A stretch of DNA of 64,000 bases from Cellulomonas fimi (GTDB taxonomy: Bacteria > Actinomycetota > Actinomycetes > Actinomycetales > Cellulomonadaceae). Under the pieces are notes generated by a model. That model did no database searches. It saw only the letters and a program-made list of their open reading frames with translations, and was not told the origin of the DNA. The translations under genes were made by a program, and so were the position numbers. Shown piece after piece: positions 52,759-60,781 of this stretch (the first letter of the stretch is position 1; the number at the start of each line of letters is the position of its first letter). Location of the stretch: assembly GCF_012952065.1 (NCBI RefSeq), contig NZ_JABCJJ010000003.1:62001-126000 (forward strand), written 5' to 3'.

Positions 52759-54311
52759 CGTGCATGCTCACTTTCGGTCCCGTCGACCGTGGTCACGGCC
52801 GAGATGCCCGTCCCACCGCCCGCCATGAAGAGGCCCAGCTCGCTCTCGGTGGCGGTTGCTGCGTCCAGCTCGGCGACGACCCGTCCTTCGAACATGACGA
52901 GGATGCGTTGCGCGAGGTTGAGGATTTCCGACAGCTCGGCGGAGATGAGCAGCACGGCGCCACCGCCGTCCCGGTACTGCGCGATCTGCTGATGGACGAA
53001 CTCGATGGCGCCGATGTCCACCCCTCGGGTGGGCTGCTCAGCGATCAGCAACGGTGCGTGATAGGCCATCTCCCGGGCCACCACGATCTTCTGCAGGTTG
53101 CCGCCGGACAACGTCCCGACCATGGTCCCGGGGCCGGCGATCTTGATCTGGAAGCGGGCGATGAGCTCGCGGGCGCGCTCGACCATCTGGCCCCGCTGCA
53201 ACACGCCCCGCCTGACAAGGGGCCCCGAACGGTGGTGGCCCAGGGATAGGTTGTCGGTGGCGTCCGCCGTCGGGGCCGTACCCACGCCGTGGCGGTCCTC
53301 GGGGATGTAGGCCAGGCCGGCCTTCCTGCGGGCCGCCACGCCAGCCCGGGACACCTCGGTGCCGGCGATCGTCACGACACCACCGGCGGCCGTGCGCAGT
53401 CCAGCGATCACCTCTGCCAGCTCCGTCTGACCGTTCCCGGCGACCCCGGCGATGCCGACGATCTCCCCCGCTCTCACTGTGAGGTCGACGCTGTCGAGCA
53501 CCACCCGTCCGTCGTCTCCCGTCGCCGACAGCCCCTCGCACGTCAGCACCGGGGCGCCAGCCGGGCGCGTGACGGGCCACGCCCGCAGCTCCACGTCCCG
53601 ACCGGTCATGTGCCGCGTGATCTCGGCGGCGGTCGTCTCTCTGGTGGTCAGCGAGGCGACAGCACGCCCGTCACGCAGGATCGTCACGCGGTCGGAGATC
53701 GCCATGACCTCCTTGAGCTTGTGGGTGATGAAGATGATCGTGCGGCCGTCGTCCGCGAGGGCGCGCAGGATCGTGAACAGCCGCTCGGCCTCCTGCGGTG
53801 TGAGCACCGCGGTGGGTTCGTCCAGGATGAGAACCTGGGCGTCGCGGTAGAGCGCCTTGAGGATCTCCACCCGTTGGAGCACCCCCACCGGCACCCGCTC
53901 GACCCGGGCGGTCGGGTCGACCGCCAGCCCGTAGCGGTCGGCGATCTCGGTGACTCGCCGGTTCGCCTCGCGGTGGTCGAGCAGACCGCGTCGGGTGACC
54001 TCCTCCCGGTAGATCACGTTCTCCGCCACGGTGAGGGAGGGGAAGAGCTTGAAAGCCTGGAACACCATGCCGAGACCCGCATCGATGGCCTCGATGGGCG
54101 AGCTGAACCGGCGCCTCTCGCCCCGCAGCCAGATCTCGCCCGCGTCCGGCTGGTACAGGCCATAGAGGATCGACATCAAGGTCGACTTCCCTGCACCGTT
54201 CTCGCCCATCAGGGCATGGATCTCACCCTTGGCCACGCTGATGTCGATCTGGTCGTTGGCCAGGACACCAGGGAACCTCTTGGTGATCCCACGTAGCTCG
54301 AGTTCCGCCAC
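52755..54311 (-). CDS. Nucleoside ABC importer ATPase, two-domain (NupO/BmpD type)
   Basis: 518 residues from GTG 54311. The open frame upstream to 54500 lies in the hairpin and antisense region and is not counted. Domain 1: Walker A GENGAGKST, signature replaced by VPVGVLQRVEI as usual here, Walker B ILDEPTAVLTP. Domain 2: altered P-loop GVAGNGQTELA, LSGGNLQKIV, EQPTRGVD. This mosaic is typical of nucleoside (BMP) importers. It energises the two permeases downstream; a 16-base hairpin separates it from the binding-protein gene. Confidence 0.92.
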   Translation of the reverse strand: MAELELRGITKRFPGVLANDQIDISVAKGEIHALMGENGAGKSTLMSILYGLYQPDAGEIWLRGERRRFSSPIEAIDAGLGMVFQAFKLFPSLTVAENVIYREEVTRRGLLDHREANRRVTEIADRYGLAVDPTARVERVPVGVLQRVEILKALYRDAQVLILDEPTAVLTPQEAERLFTILRALADDGRTIIFITHKLKEVMAISDRVTILRDGRAVASLTTRETTAAEITRHMTGRDVELRAWPVTRPAGAPVLTCEGLSATGDDGRVVLDSVDLTVRAGEIVGIAGVAGNGQTELAEVIAGLRTAAGGVVTIAGTEVSRAGVAARRKAGLAYIPEDRHGVGTAPTADATDNLSLGHHRSGPLVRRGVLQRGQMVERARELIARFQIKIAGPGTMVGTLSGGNLQKIVVAREMAYHAPLLIAEQPTRGVDIGAIEFVHQQIAQYRDGGGAVLLISAELSEILNLAQRILVMFEGRVVAELDAATATESELGLFMAGGGTGISAVTTVDGTESEHAR

Positions 54312-54351
54312 CCTGTCACCTTCCTCGTGCGCGGCGATGCGCACCGGAAAC

Positions 54352-54386
54352 GGGCCGGGTGGGCTGCCTCGCAGCCCACCCGGCCC
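54352..54386. terminator. Intra-operon hairpin between binding protein and ATPase genes
   Basis: A perfect 16-base stem (54352-54367 with 54371-54386) and a 3-base loop, GC-rich, without a U-tract. It lies just after the bmpA stop and before the ATPase GTG. It is probably an attenuator or a 3'-end stabiliser that raises binding-protein output over the membrane parts, a common pattern in importer operons. Confidence 0.7.
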
Positions 54387-54397
54387 CTCGTCCATTG

Positions 54398-55444
54398 TCA
54401 GCTTGCTGCCGGGTCCGGCAGCTCGATCTTGCCGTCGATGATGTCCTGCTTGACCTGCTTGACGCGCTCGATGACCTCCGGGTACTCCATGACGACGCAC
54501 TGGCTCGTCTCTGCACCCTCCATGAGGCTCGTCAGGTCCATACCGCCCTCGGCCAAACCGTAGGAGGTGACCCTCTCGGCCTTGCCATCAAGGATCTTGC
54601 CGATCTCGGACACGACCAGGACGTCGACAGCCTTCATCGTGTTGTCGACGACGTAGCCCGGTGCCATCGGGCACTGGTTGATATCGACGCCGTAACCGTA
54701 GATGCCCTGTTCGGCTGCGGCCTCGAAGACGCCGCCGTTGCTGCCCGAGGCGACAGCGAAGATCTGGTCCACACCGGTGGCCGCCATCGAGAGCGCCTGC
54801 TCCTTGCCCTTGGCCGGGTCAGCGAACGGGTTGGAGCCGCCGATCGCGAGCTGACTGTCATCGATCGCGGAGTCCACGCTCTGCGCGCCCGCTGCGAAGG
54901 AGTCGGAGTAGCGGTGAAGGAAAGGAATGTCGAGCGCCATCACGGAGCCGACCTTCCCGCTCTCGCTCAGCATGCCGGCCTCGACTCCTACCAGGTACGA
55001 GGCCTCCTGCTCGCGGAAGACGGCGCAGCGCAGGTTCTCCGGGCCGTCCGCCGGACAGGCATCGACGATGAGGAACTGCTGCTCGGGATTGCGCTCGGCG
55101 TACTCCTTGGCCATGTCCTCGAAGTCGAACGTGATGAGCACGATGACGTCCGGCTGCTCGGCGATGGCGGCCTCAAGGTTCGACCGGCGGCTCTGGTCGT
55201 CAGTGCTCTCGTAGATCTTGGCCGTACCGTCGAACTCCTCGGCGGCCGCCTCGGTTCCCACCTTGCCTAGCTCGAGGAACTTGTTGATGCCAATGGGGGT
55301 GTTGGTCACGTAGATGAAGGTGGGTCCGTCACCGGCTGACGCACCTGCTGTGCGATCGTCACCCGAGGCACCGCCGCCGCATCCGGCCAATAGCACGGCG
55401 AGCCCCAGGGCTCCGGCTGCGAGGTTCGACTTCTTTGTCGTCAC
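54398..55444 (-). CDS. BMP-family nucleoside-binding lipoprotein (BmpA-like)
   Basis: 348 residues. Lipoprotein signal ending LLAGC (Cys 22). BMP domain: FIYVTNTPIGINKFLELG, VIVLITFDFEDMAKEYAE, EQEASYLVGVEAGMLSESG, KVGSVMALDIPFLHRYSD, AATGVDQIFAVASGSNGGVF, and APGYVVDNTMKAVDVLVV. BMP receptors bind purine nucleosides. Its place after mtnA makes 5'-deoxy- or methylthio-adenosine a good ligand candidate. ATG at 55444; 25 bases after the mtnA stop. Confidence 0.92.
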   Translation of the reverse strand: MTTKKSNLAAGALGLAVLLAGCGGGASGDDRTAGASAGDGPTFIYVTNTPIGINKFLELGKVGTEAAAEEFDGTAKIYESTDDQSRRSNLEAAIAEQPDVIVLITFDFEDMAKEYAERNPEQQFLIVDACPADGPENLRCAVFREQEASYLVGVEAGMLSESGKVGSVMALDIPFLHRYSDSFAAGAQSVDSAIDDSQLAIGGSNPFADPAKGKEQALSMAATGVDQIFAVASGSNGGVFEAAAEQGIYGYGVDINQCPMAPGYVVDNTMKAVDVLVVSEIGKILDGKAERVTSYGLAEGGMDLTSLMEGAETSQCVVMEYPEVIERVKQVKQDIIDGKIELPDPAAS

Positions 55445-55468
55445 TGCTACTCCTTCGTGGGCGATGAA

Positions 55469-56491
55469 TCAGGACTGACGGGACGGCTGGAGCGGAGTGG
55501 TGTTCAGTTCCTGGCCACGGTCCAGGTGGATGACACGGCGGTCGGTGATGATCGCCGTGATCAGTTCGCGCGGCGTGACGTCGAACGCCGGGTTGTACGT
55601 CTCGGTGCCCTGAGGTGCTGTGATCCGAGCGCCGAACGACGTGATCTCGGCGGCCCCGCGGTCCTCGATCTCGATGTCAGCGCCGCTGGTGGTGGACATG
55701 TCGACCGTGGACTCCGGGGCAACAACGATGAACGGGACCCCTGCGTGTTTCGCCGCCAGCGCCAGGGAGAATGAGCCGACCTTGTTGGCCGTGTCGCCGT
55801 TCGCCGCGATGCGGTCCGCTCCGATCAGGACGGCATCGGCCGCTCCGCGAGAGAGCAGGAACGGCCCGGCGGAGTCGACCACCAACCGGAAGGGGGCGCC
55901 CATCTGCTGCAGTTCCCATGCGGTCAGGCGGGCGCCTTGGAGCAGCGGACGTGTCTCGAGCGGGACGACCTCCTGCAACCAGCCCTGCTCATGGATCGTC
56001 TGCGCGACCCCAAGCGCGGTGCCGCGCTCCACGGCGGCCAGCCCTCCCGTATTGCAGACGGTCATCAGGCGGATATCCCGGTCGGGGACGACGGCACGCA
56101 GGTAGTCCGCACCGTGCCGCCCCATCGAGATGCAGGCCGCCAGGTCCTCGTCGCGGACCGCTAGCGCCTCCGCGAGGACGGCCTCGGCGCCCGCCTCCAG
56201 CCGCCGCAGCGCGCGGTCCACCCCCCAGGAGAGGTTGACGGCCGTGGGCCGGGCCTCGCGCAGCCGGGCCGCACCCGCCCGAACCTCGGCCACGTCAGTG
56301 CCTGCGAGCGCGAGCTGAGCCACCCCCATCGCTCCGGCGACGCCGAGCGCTGGTGCGCCCCGGACGGCCAGCTCCTGGATGGCAGCGATCAAGCCGTCGA
56401 GTGTCTCGATCCGGCGCACGGTGAGTTTCGCGGGGAGGGCCGTCTGGTCGACGATCTCGATCGCGCCCTGCACCCAGTCGATCGTCCGCAC
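55469..56491 (-). CDS. mtnA: Methylthioribose-1-phosphate isomerase (MtnA), or 5-deoxyribose-1-phosphate isomerase
   Basis: 340 residues from the GTG at 56491; an open extension to 56842 crosses the operator region and is not coding-like. RGAPALGVAGAMGVAQ (44-59), catalytic Cys146 in LMTVCNTGGLAAVERGTALG and catalytic Asp226 in IGADRIAANGDTANK are intact and agree with the Cys160/Asp240 pair of Bacillus MtnA. It converts the 1-phosphate from the phosphorylase into the ketose substrate of the aldolase. First gene of the leftward importer operon, behind three operator-like sites. Confidence 0.92.
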   Translation of the reverse strand: MRTIDWVQGAIEIVDQTALPAKLTVRRIETLDGLIAAIQELAVRGAPALGVAGAMGVAQLALAGTDVAEVRAGAARLREARPTAVNLSWGVDRALRRLEAGAEAVLAEALAVRDEDLAACISMGRHGADYLRAVVPDRDIRLMTVCNTGGLAAVERGTALGVAQTIHEQGWLQEVVPLETRPLLQGARLTAWELQQMGAPFRLVVDSAGPFLLSRGAADAVLIGADRIAANGDTANKVGSFSLALAAKHAGVPFIVVAPESTVDMSTTSGADIEIEDRGAAEITSFGARITAPQGTETYNPAFDVTPRELITAIITDRRVIHLDRGQELNTTPLQPSRQS

Positions 56492-56522
56492 GTTCCCTGC
56501 CTCTCGTAGACCCCTGACGGAA

Positions 56523-56542
56523 GTTGACTGACAACCGACAAC
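56523..56542. promoter_or_regulatory. Operator-like double site upstream of mtnA
   Basis: GTTGACTGACAAC at 56523-56535 is a variant of the GTTGTNCGACAAC operator and shares CGACAAC with the overlapping CAACCGACAAC at 56532-56542. It is 32-51 bases upstream of the mtnA GTG. The flank CGACAACCGAAGTCTGAC recurs almost exactly at 56627-56644, showing a repeated unit. Confidence 0.6.
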
Positions 56543-56619
56543 CGAAGTCTGACCGTAGGCCTCTGGATCGGTTTGGTCAACGGCTGCTCCCGGGTGAGAA
56601 CAATTGTGGCCCGATGACA

Positions 56620-56632
56620 GTTGTTCGACAAC
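56620..56632. promoter_or_regulatory. Operator GTTGTTCGACAAC upstream of mtnA
   Basis: A 13-base dyad (GTTGT, TCG, ACAAC) 129-141 bases upstream of mtnA and 29 bases before the ATG of the rightward gene at 56661. It is nearly identical to the perfect palindrome at 43338-43350 next to the GntR gene. Confidence 0.7.
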
Positions 56633-56660
56633 GGATGTCTGACTGCTAGTGTCCTCTCGC

Positions 56661-57311
56661 ATGGTGCTCGAAACTCTGGGATGGATCGGGTCGGCGCTCG
56701 TCGTCGCGTCGCTGATGCTCGCGAACGTGTGGCGCTTTCGTGTGCTGAACCTGATCGGATCCCTGATCGCCACCGGGTACAACGTCGCCCTCGGTATCTG
56801 GCCCTTCGTCGCGATGAACGCGGCGATCGCGGTCGTGAACATCTACTGGCTCGTCCGGCTGCGCCGTGCCCAGCACGAGCAGCCGGCGTACAGCCTCCTC
56901 GAGGTCGGGCCCGAGAACCCCTACGTCACGCACCTGCTGCAGGTCCGGGCCGCCGAGTTGCGCCGTGCCCAGCCCTCGTTCGACCCCAACGCATTTGTGG
57001 CTGGCCGCTCCATCTTCCTCACGATGGCAGGCGAGGAGACGATCGGGCTCGTGGCGGTACGCGACGACGGCCGTGGCGTTGCGTACGTCGAGCTCGATGT
57101 CGCCATGCCTCGGTTTCGAGACCTCAACCCGGGCGCCTTCGTCTACAGCCGCGGCGGCCCGGTCGCTGTTCGAGGGTTCTACCGCGTGGTCGTGAGCGGC
57201 GCGGCGGGTCGGCCGCCGGGGTACTTCGAGAAGCTCGGCTTCGAGCGCAAGGGCGTCGACTGGGTCCTGGACGTCACGGCCACCCCAGCGGTCGAGCTCA
57301 GCCGCACCTGA
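56661..57311 (+). CDS. YgjV-like membrane protein with a C-terminal soluble domain
   Basis: 216 residues from ATG 56661 (a GTG at 56649 is possible). MVLETLGWIGSALVVASLML, then VLNLIGSLIATGYNVALGIW and FVAMNAAIAVVNIYWLVRL are three helices of the YgjV/inner-membrane type. After about residue 80 a soluble domain follows, ending GYFEKLGFERKGVDWVLDV, which resembles the tail of a GNAT-type acetyltransferase fold. The gene is divergent from mtnA across the operators and may or may not belong to the regulon. Confidence 0.65.
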   Translation: MVLETLGWIGSALVVASLMLANVWRFRVLNLIGSLIATGYNVALGIWPFVAMNAAIAVVNIYWLVRLRRAQHEQPAYSLLEVGPENPYVTHLLQVRAAELRRAQPSFDPNAFVAGRSIFLTMAGEETIGLVAVRDDGRGVAYVELDVAMPRFRDLNPGAFVYSRGGPVAVRGFYRVVVSGAAGRPPGYFEKLGFERKGVDWVLDVTATPAVELSRT

Positions 57312-57398
57312 TTCGATCCCTGGCGTGATCTCCTGGAGGTGAGAGTGACAGGGGGGATTCCCTCGGCACGTGGGGTCAGGTATTCAGGCGGCGTCGAC

Positions 57399-57577
57399 AG
57401 GCGCGGCTCGAACGTCCCCGCCCGATCCCGCGGCGTCGCCACCGGGACGCTCCCGACCTCCGTCGCGAGCGTCTTCGGCGTCGAGCCGTTGCGGGAGTTC
57501 GGCGACCCGCGACCGGCCGGGTCGCCCTTGTCGTAGCACAGGTGGTCACGCAGCTCCACGCCCATCCCGCGATCCAG
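57399..57577 (-). mobile_element. IS256-family transposase relic
   Basis: A fragment of about 60 codons reads LRDHLCYDKGDPAGRGSPNS and continues RNGSTPKTLATEVGSVPVAT and PRDRAGTFEP, matching the N-terminal third of IS256 transposases (HLGYDKHDPAG, NSRNG, KTVLTEVGPV, PRDRDGTFEP). No DDE residues remain. It is next to the integrase gene and shows past insertion. The rest of 57312-57748 holds nothing recognisable. Confidence 0.75.
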
Positions 57578-57748
57578 CACGCGCGCCCTCGGCTCGGGCC
57601 GCTGATGGACGGACAAGGACCGGAGGTCCGCAACTGCGGACATCAGCGACCTCGCCGGACCGCCCAGGCACGAGCACCGGAAGCACTGGCAACCTCCACG
57701 GACGCTAACAGCCGACCGCGCACGTTTGTGCGTCTTGCCGTCTCGTCT

Positions 57749-58873
57749 TCAGTCGCGGGAACCATTCGCAAGCCGTGAGAGCGCATCGGCGATCACCCGA
57801 TCCCGGTCGGCCGCGGCATGCTGGTACTTCATCGCTGCGGCTGGCGTCGAGTGCCCCAGGCGAGCCATCAGTTCAGCCAAGGTCGCGCCGGTAGACGCCG
57901 CGAGCACCGCTCCGGTGTGGCGCAAGTCGTGGAACCGGAGATCGGGTCGCCCAGCCGCCTCTCGAGCCTGGTAGAAGTGCCAGTAAAGGCTGTTCGGACC
58001 CATGTTCCGCCCGTCGCTCGCCGGGAAGAGCAGAGCGTCCCTCGACCGCCCGACGTACAGCTCGAGATGACGCCGGAGAACGGGAACCAGGTGCGGAGGC
58101 ACCGCCACGTCCCGGACGCCGGCGGCCGACTTCGGTGTACCGACAATGACCTCCGAGCCGACCCGCACCACCCCCCGACGCACACGGATGACCGCCTCGT
58201 CCAGGTCGACGTCGCTGCGGCGCAGCTCGACGAGCTCGCCGAATCGGAGCGCACACCAGGCGCCCACGAGCACCATGGGCCGGAGCTGGTCGGGCATCGC
58301 AGCGGTCAAGACCTCGAGCTCCGCCAGAGAGGCCGGACGGATCGTGCGAGCCCGCTTGGTGGCCCCGGCGCCGGCGATGCGGCACGGGTTCGTGGGCACG
58401 AGGTCGTCGGTCACCGCGGTGGTGTAGATGGTGCGGAGCAGGGCGTAGGCGTGGGCGCGGATCGTGGGCGTGCCGGGGTCGAGCGCGGCGTGCCACATCC
58501 GCACCTGCGCGGGGGTGACGTCGGCGAGGCGCTCGTCGGCGAAGGCGGGGAGGAGTCGCGTGTCCAGGAGCCGGCGGTAGTGCGCGCGGGTGCGGGGCTT
58601 CAGGTCTCGTCCGGCGAGCCAGGCGTTGGCGTACTCCCCGAACGTCGTCGCGGTGCGTTCACGCTCCTGGGCTGCGAGCTCCGCGCGGCCCCAGGTGCCG
58701 GCGGCGATGGCGTCGCGGATGCGCATGAGCCACGCCTCCGCCTCTACCTTGGAAGCGAACGTGTCGGGGGCCGTGTAGCGCGCCAGGTCCGGGCCGGTGT
58801 ACGTGGCCTGGTATCGCTGGGACGGAAGGCGGCGGACGCTGCCCCATGAGCGGCGCGTTCGCGGGCGGACCAT
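57749..58873 (-). CDS. Tyrosine recombinase (phage-type integrase)
   Basis: 374 residues. N-terminal AP2-type arm (SQRYQATYTGPDLARYTAPD), core-binding domain (TTFGEYANAWLAGRDLKPRT), and catalytic domain with the Arg of WCALRFGELVELRR, the HxxR box LRFHDLRHTGA, the His of LGHSTPAAAMKY and the Tyr nucleophile in KYQHAAADR. Site-specific integrase of the kind carried by integrative elements. The tRNA-Asn 3' fragment lies 158 bases from its start codon, as expected for attachment. Intact. Confidence 0.93.
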   Translation of the reverse strand: MVRPRTRRSWGSVRRLPSQRYQATYTGPDLARYTAPDTFASKVEAEAWLMRIRDAIAAGTWGRAELAAQERERTATTFGEYANAWLAGRDLKPRTRAHYRRLLDTRLLPAFADERLADVTPAQVRMWHAALDPGTPTIRAHAYALLRTIYTTAVTDDLVPTNPCRIAGAGATKRARTIRPASLAELEVLTAAMPDQLRPMVLVGAWCALRFGELVELRRSDVDLDEAVIRVRRGVVRVGSEVIVGTPKSAAGVRDVAVPPHLVPVLRRHLELYVGRSRDALLFPASDGRNMGPNSLYWHFYQAREAAGRPDLRFHDLRHTGAVLAASTGATLAELMARLGHSTPAAAMKYQHAAADRDRVIADALSRLANGSRD

Positions 58874-59030
58874 GGGCGCCTCCGGAGCTTCCGGTCGTGC
58901 AATAGTCGTGCAATAAGGGAGTGCCCAAAAGGGTATCTGGTGTGTCTCGGTGCACCGTCACTGGATCGCGTAACCGCAGGTCAGCGGCCATAAACCGAGA
59001 TGGGCCCAGTAGCGGGAGCAGGCCTGTCCC

Positions 59031-59058
59031 ACTGGTTCGAGTCCAGTCGAGGGAGCCA
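59031..59058 (+). other. 3' end of a tRNA-Asn gene, likely attachment-site duplicate
   Basis: The 28 bases form a T-arm (ACTGG, loop TTCGAGT, CCAGT) and an acceptor strand CGAGGGA followed by G and CCA, very similar to the 3' end of bacterial tRNA-Asn. No D-arm or anticodon arm precedes it, so it is not a working tRNA. A 3' tRNA copy beside an integrase gene is the usual scar of integration: the whole tRNA should lie at the other end of the element, to the left of this copy. Confidence 0.75.
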
Positions 59059-59074
59059 ATGAAATCGCAGGTCA

Positions 59075-59094
59075 GGGCCCCTTTCGAGGGGCCC
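59075..59094. terminator. TTCG-loop hairpin after the tRNA-Asn fragment
   Basis: GGGCCCCT and AGGGGCCC (59075-59082, 59087-59094) with a TTCG tetraloop, 17 bases after the tRNA 3' end. Probably the terminator of the original tRNA-Asn gene on the chromosomal side. Confidence 0.65.
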
Positions 59095-59685
59095 GCCTTG
59101 TTGTCGTGCCCAATACGTGCCCGATCAGAACGGCACTCGACTCCACGATGTGGGCATCCAGCCCCGCGCCGAAGCGCCGGCCGACCGCGCAACGTCCCCT
59201 CGGCCCGATCAACCAGACCGACGGTCCGCCGAACGTCCCGGAGCCGCTGGCGCACCCCACATAGTCAGGTTCCGTCGGGTCGTCCATCAGTCAGGGCGCA
59301 CATGGTCGCCGGACATGATCGTTGCGGCTGGCCCGAGCAGGGTCGTTGGTTGGCGCCACCACGGCAGCCGGCGCAGGCCGGGTGAAACTGACTGCTCGCG
59401 CGACTGAGCCATCACTGTGGACCGGCAGCGAATGTGGACACAGCCGGCGCCTCGCGGGCATGTCCTCCTCCATCGCTCCACGGCACCGCACCGGGCAGAG
59501 GCAGCGCGCGAGGGTAACGCTACGTGGCAGTAGTCAGGGAGGTCAGCCCTGCACGCTCCCGCTCGTCGTTGATGACGGTCGCGACGTGTGCGATGTCGCT
59601 CGAGAGCCCGGGATCAGAGCCCGCGATCAAACACGAGACGCCGAGTGCCCTCACCGTGGCGGAACTGTGCCTGCTGTGGCACCAG
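59095..59685. other. Gene-free stretch between att site and glycosidase genes
   Basis: About 590 bases of chromosomal flank in which I see no gene. Short leftward frames here match nothing known and are probably chance openings in GC-rich DNA. Confidence 0.4.
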
Positions 59686-60756
59686 CTAGTCCGTCGTCAG
59701 CATCACCAGACGCGCGTACTCGGCGGCGGTCAACGCCATGATCGAACCGTGGCGGCACTCCTCGGGCGGCAACGCGTGGTCCTCCACGAGCGTCCAGTGA
59801 GCTGAGTCGAGCCGATCGGCCCGAAGCGGCAGATAGCCGCGGTGGCCGAACTCGTCCAGGAAGAGCAACCACCCGTCGCCCCCGGGCTCGCGCACGACGA
59901 TCGGCCCCTCCGCGCGTCTGAGGCCTGGTCGACCCGCCCGGGACCGGCCGAGATCCCGTGCCACCGGTTCCCACCGGGTCGCTGCGAGGTTCGCGGACCG
60001 CTCGGAGAACACGAAGCCGGCGTAGTCACCGTCTTCCTTCCGCTCGTCCTTGGTGAACCGGTAGAAGAGACCGGCGTCGTCCTGCACCACGGTCGAGTCG
60101 ATCGTCGCGGTCCCCGCGTCGGCCCAGACGGTGGGCGGCGAGAACGTGCGGAAGTCCCGGGTCCGGCCGGCCATCATGCGGTGGTAGGACTCGCCGGCGT
60201 GGTGAAGGTCCTGCGGGTCGTAGAGGGTGGACGCCCAGAACACCAGGTGCTCCCCCGTGGCTGGGTCGTGGACCGCCTCCGGGGCCCAGACGCAGCCGGC
60301 CTCGGCGGGCATCATCGTCACCGCCTGCGGCGCGCCCCACGAGATGAGGTCGTCGGAGCGCCACACCAGCATGTCTCGGCTGCCGTGCCGGGCTGCGGCG
60401 TCCCAGTCGCCGCTCGCGTAGACCCGAAGGTCCGTGCCGAGGAGCGCGAAGCCTTCGTCGTCCGACAGGCGGATGAGGAACGGGTCACGGACGCCCCTGG
60501 TCCCGATCGTGGAGGCGAGGGTGCCCAGACCGGGCAGTGTGCGCCAGTGCAGGGGGTCGGCTCCGGCGCTCAGCGCGAACCGGACCTCCTCGCCGTGCGG
60601 CTCATGGTCACCGGCGAAGAAGGCGAACAGGTAGCCTGCGACGCCCTCGCTCTGCGGCCCCGGCGCAGCACCCTCCGGCGATGCGACCGATGCCCAGGCC
60701 GATGCACCGCCGGGTCGGCGCGCGGCGCCCCCGGCCACCCCGGTGACGTGGCCCAT
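59686..60756 (-). CDS. Glycoside hydrolase family 43-like protein
   Basis: 356 residues, five-bladed propeller-like repeats with GH43/GH117-type hallmarks: GTRGVRDPFLIRLSDDEGFA (catalytic base Asp), CVWAPEAVHDPATGEHLVFW, STVVQDDAGLFYRFTKDER and RRAEGPIVVREPGGDGWLLF (acid Glu). No signal peptide, so the substrate is probably an imported arabino- or xylo-oligosaccharide. The GH3 gene lies 25 bases upstream, and a sugar ABC permease above that; together they look like one oligosaccharide operon. Confidence 0.8.
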   Translation of the reverse strand: MGHVTGVAGGAARRPGGASAWASVASPEGAAPGPQSEGVAGYLFAFFAGDHEPHGEEVRFALSAGADPLHWRTLPGLGTLASTIGTRGVRDPFLIRLSDDEGFALLGTDLRVYASGDWDAAARHGSRDMLVWRSDDLISWGAPQAVTMMPAEAGCVWAPEAVHDPATGEHLVFWASTLYDPQDLHHAGESYHRMMAGRTRDFRTFSPPTVWADAGTATIDSTVVQDDAGLFYRFTKDERKEDGDYAGFVFSERSANLAATRWEPVARDLGRSRAGRPGLRRAEGPIVVREPGGDGWLLFLDEFGHRGYLPLRADRLDSAHWTLVEDHALPPEECRHGSIMALTAAEYARLVMLTTD

Positions 60757-60781
60757 GGGGCCCCCTCTCAGCTCTGCCCGG

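Noticed and set aside
59031-59058. A complete tRNA gene
   Set aside because: Only the T-arm and acceptor strand are present; no D-arm, anticodon arm or 5' acceptor strand precedes it.
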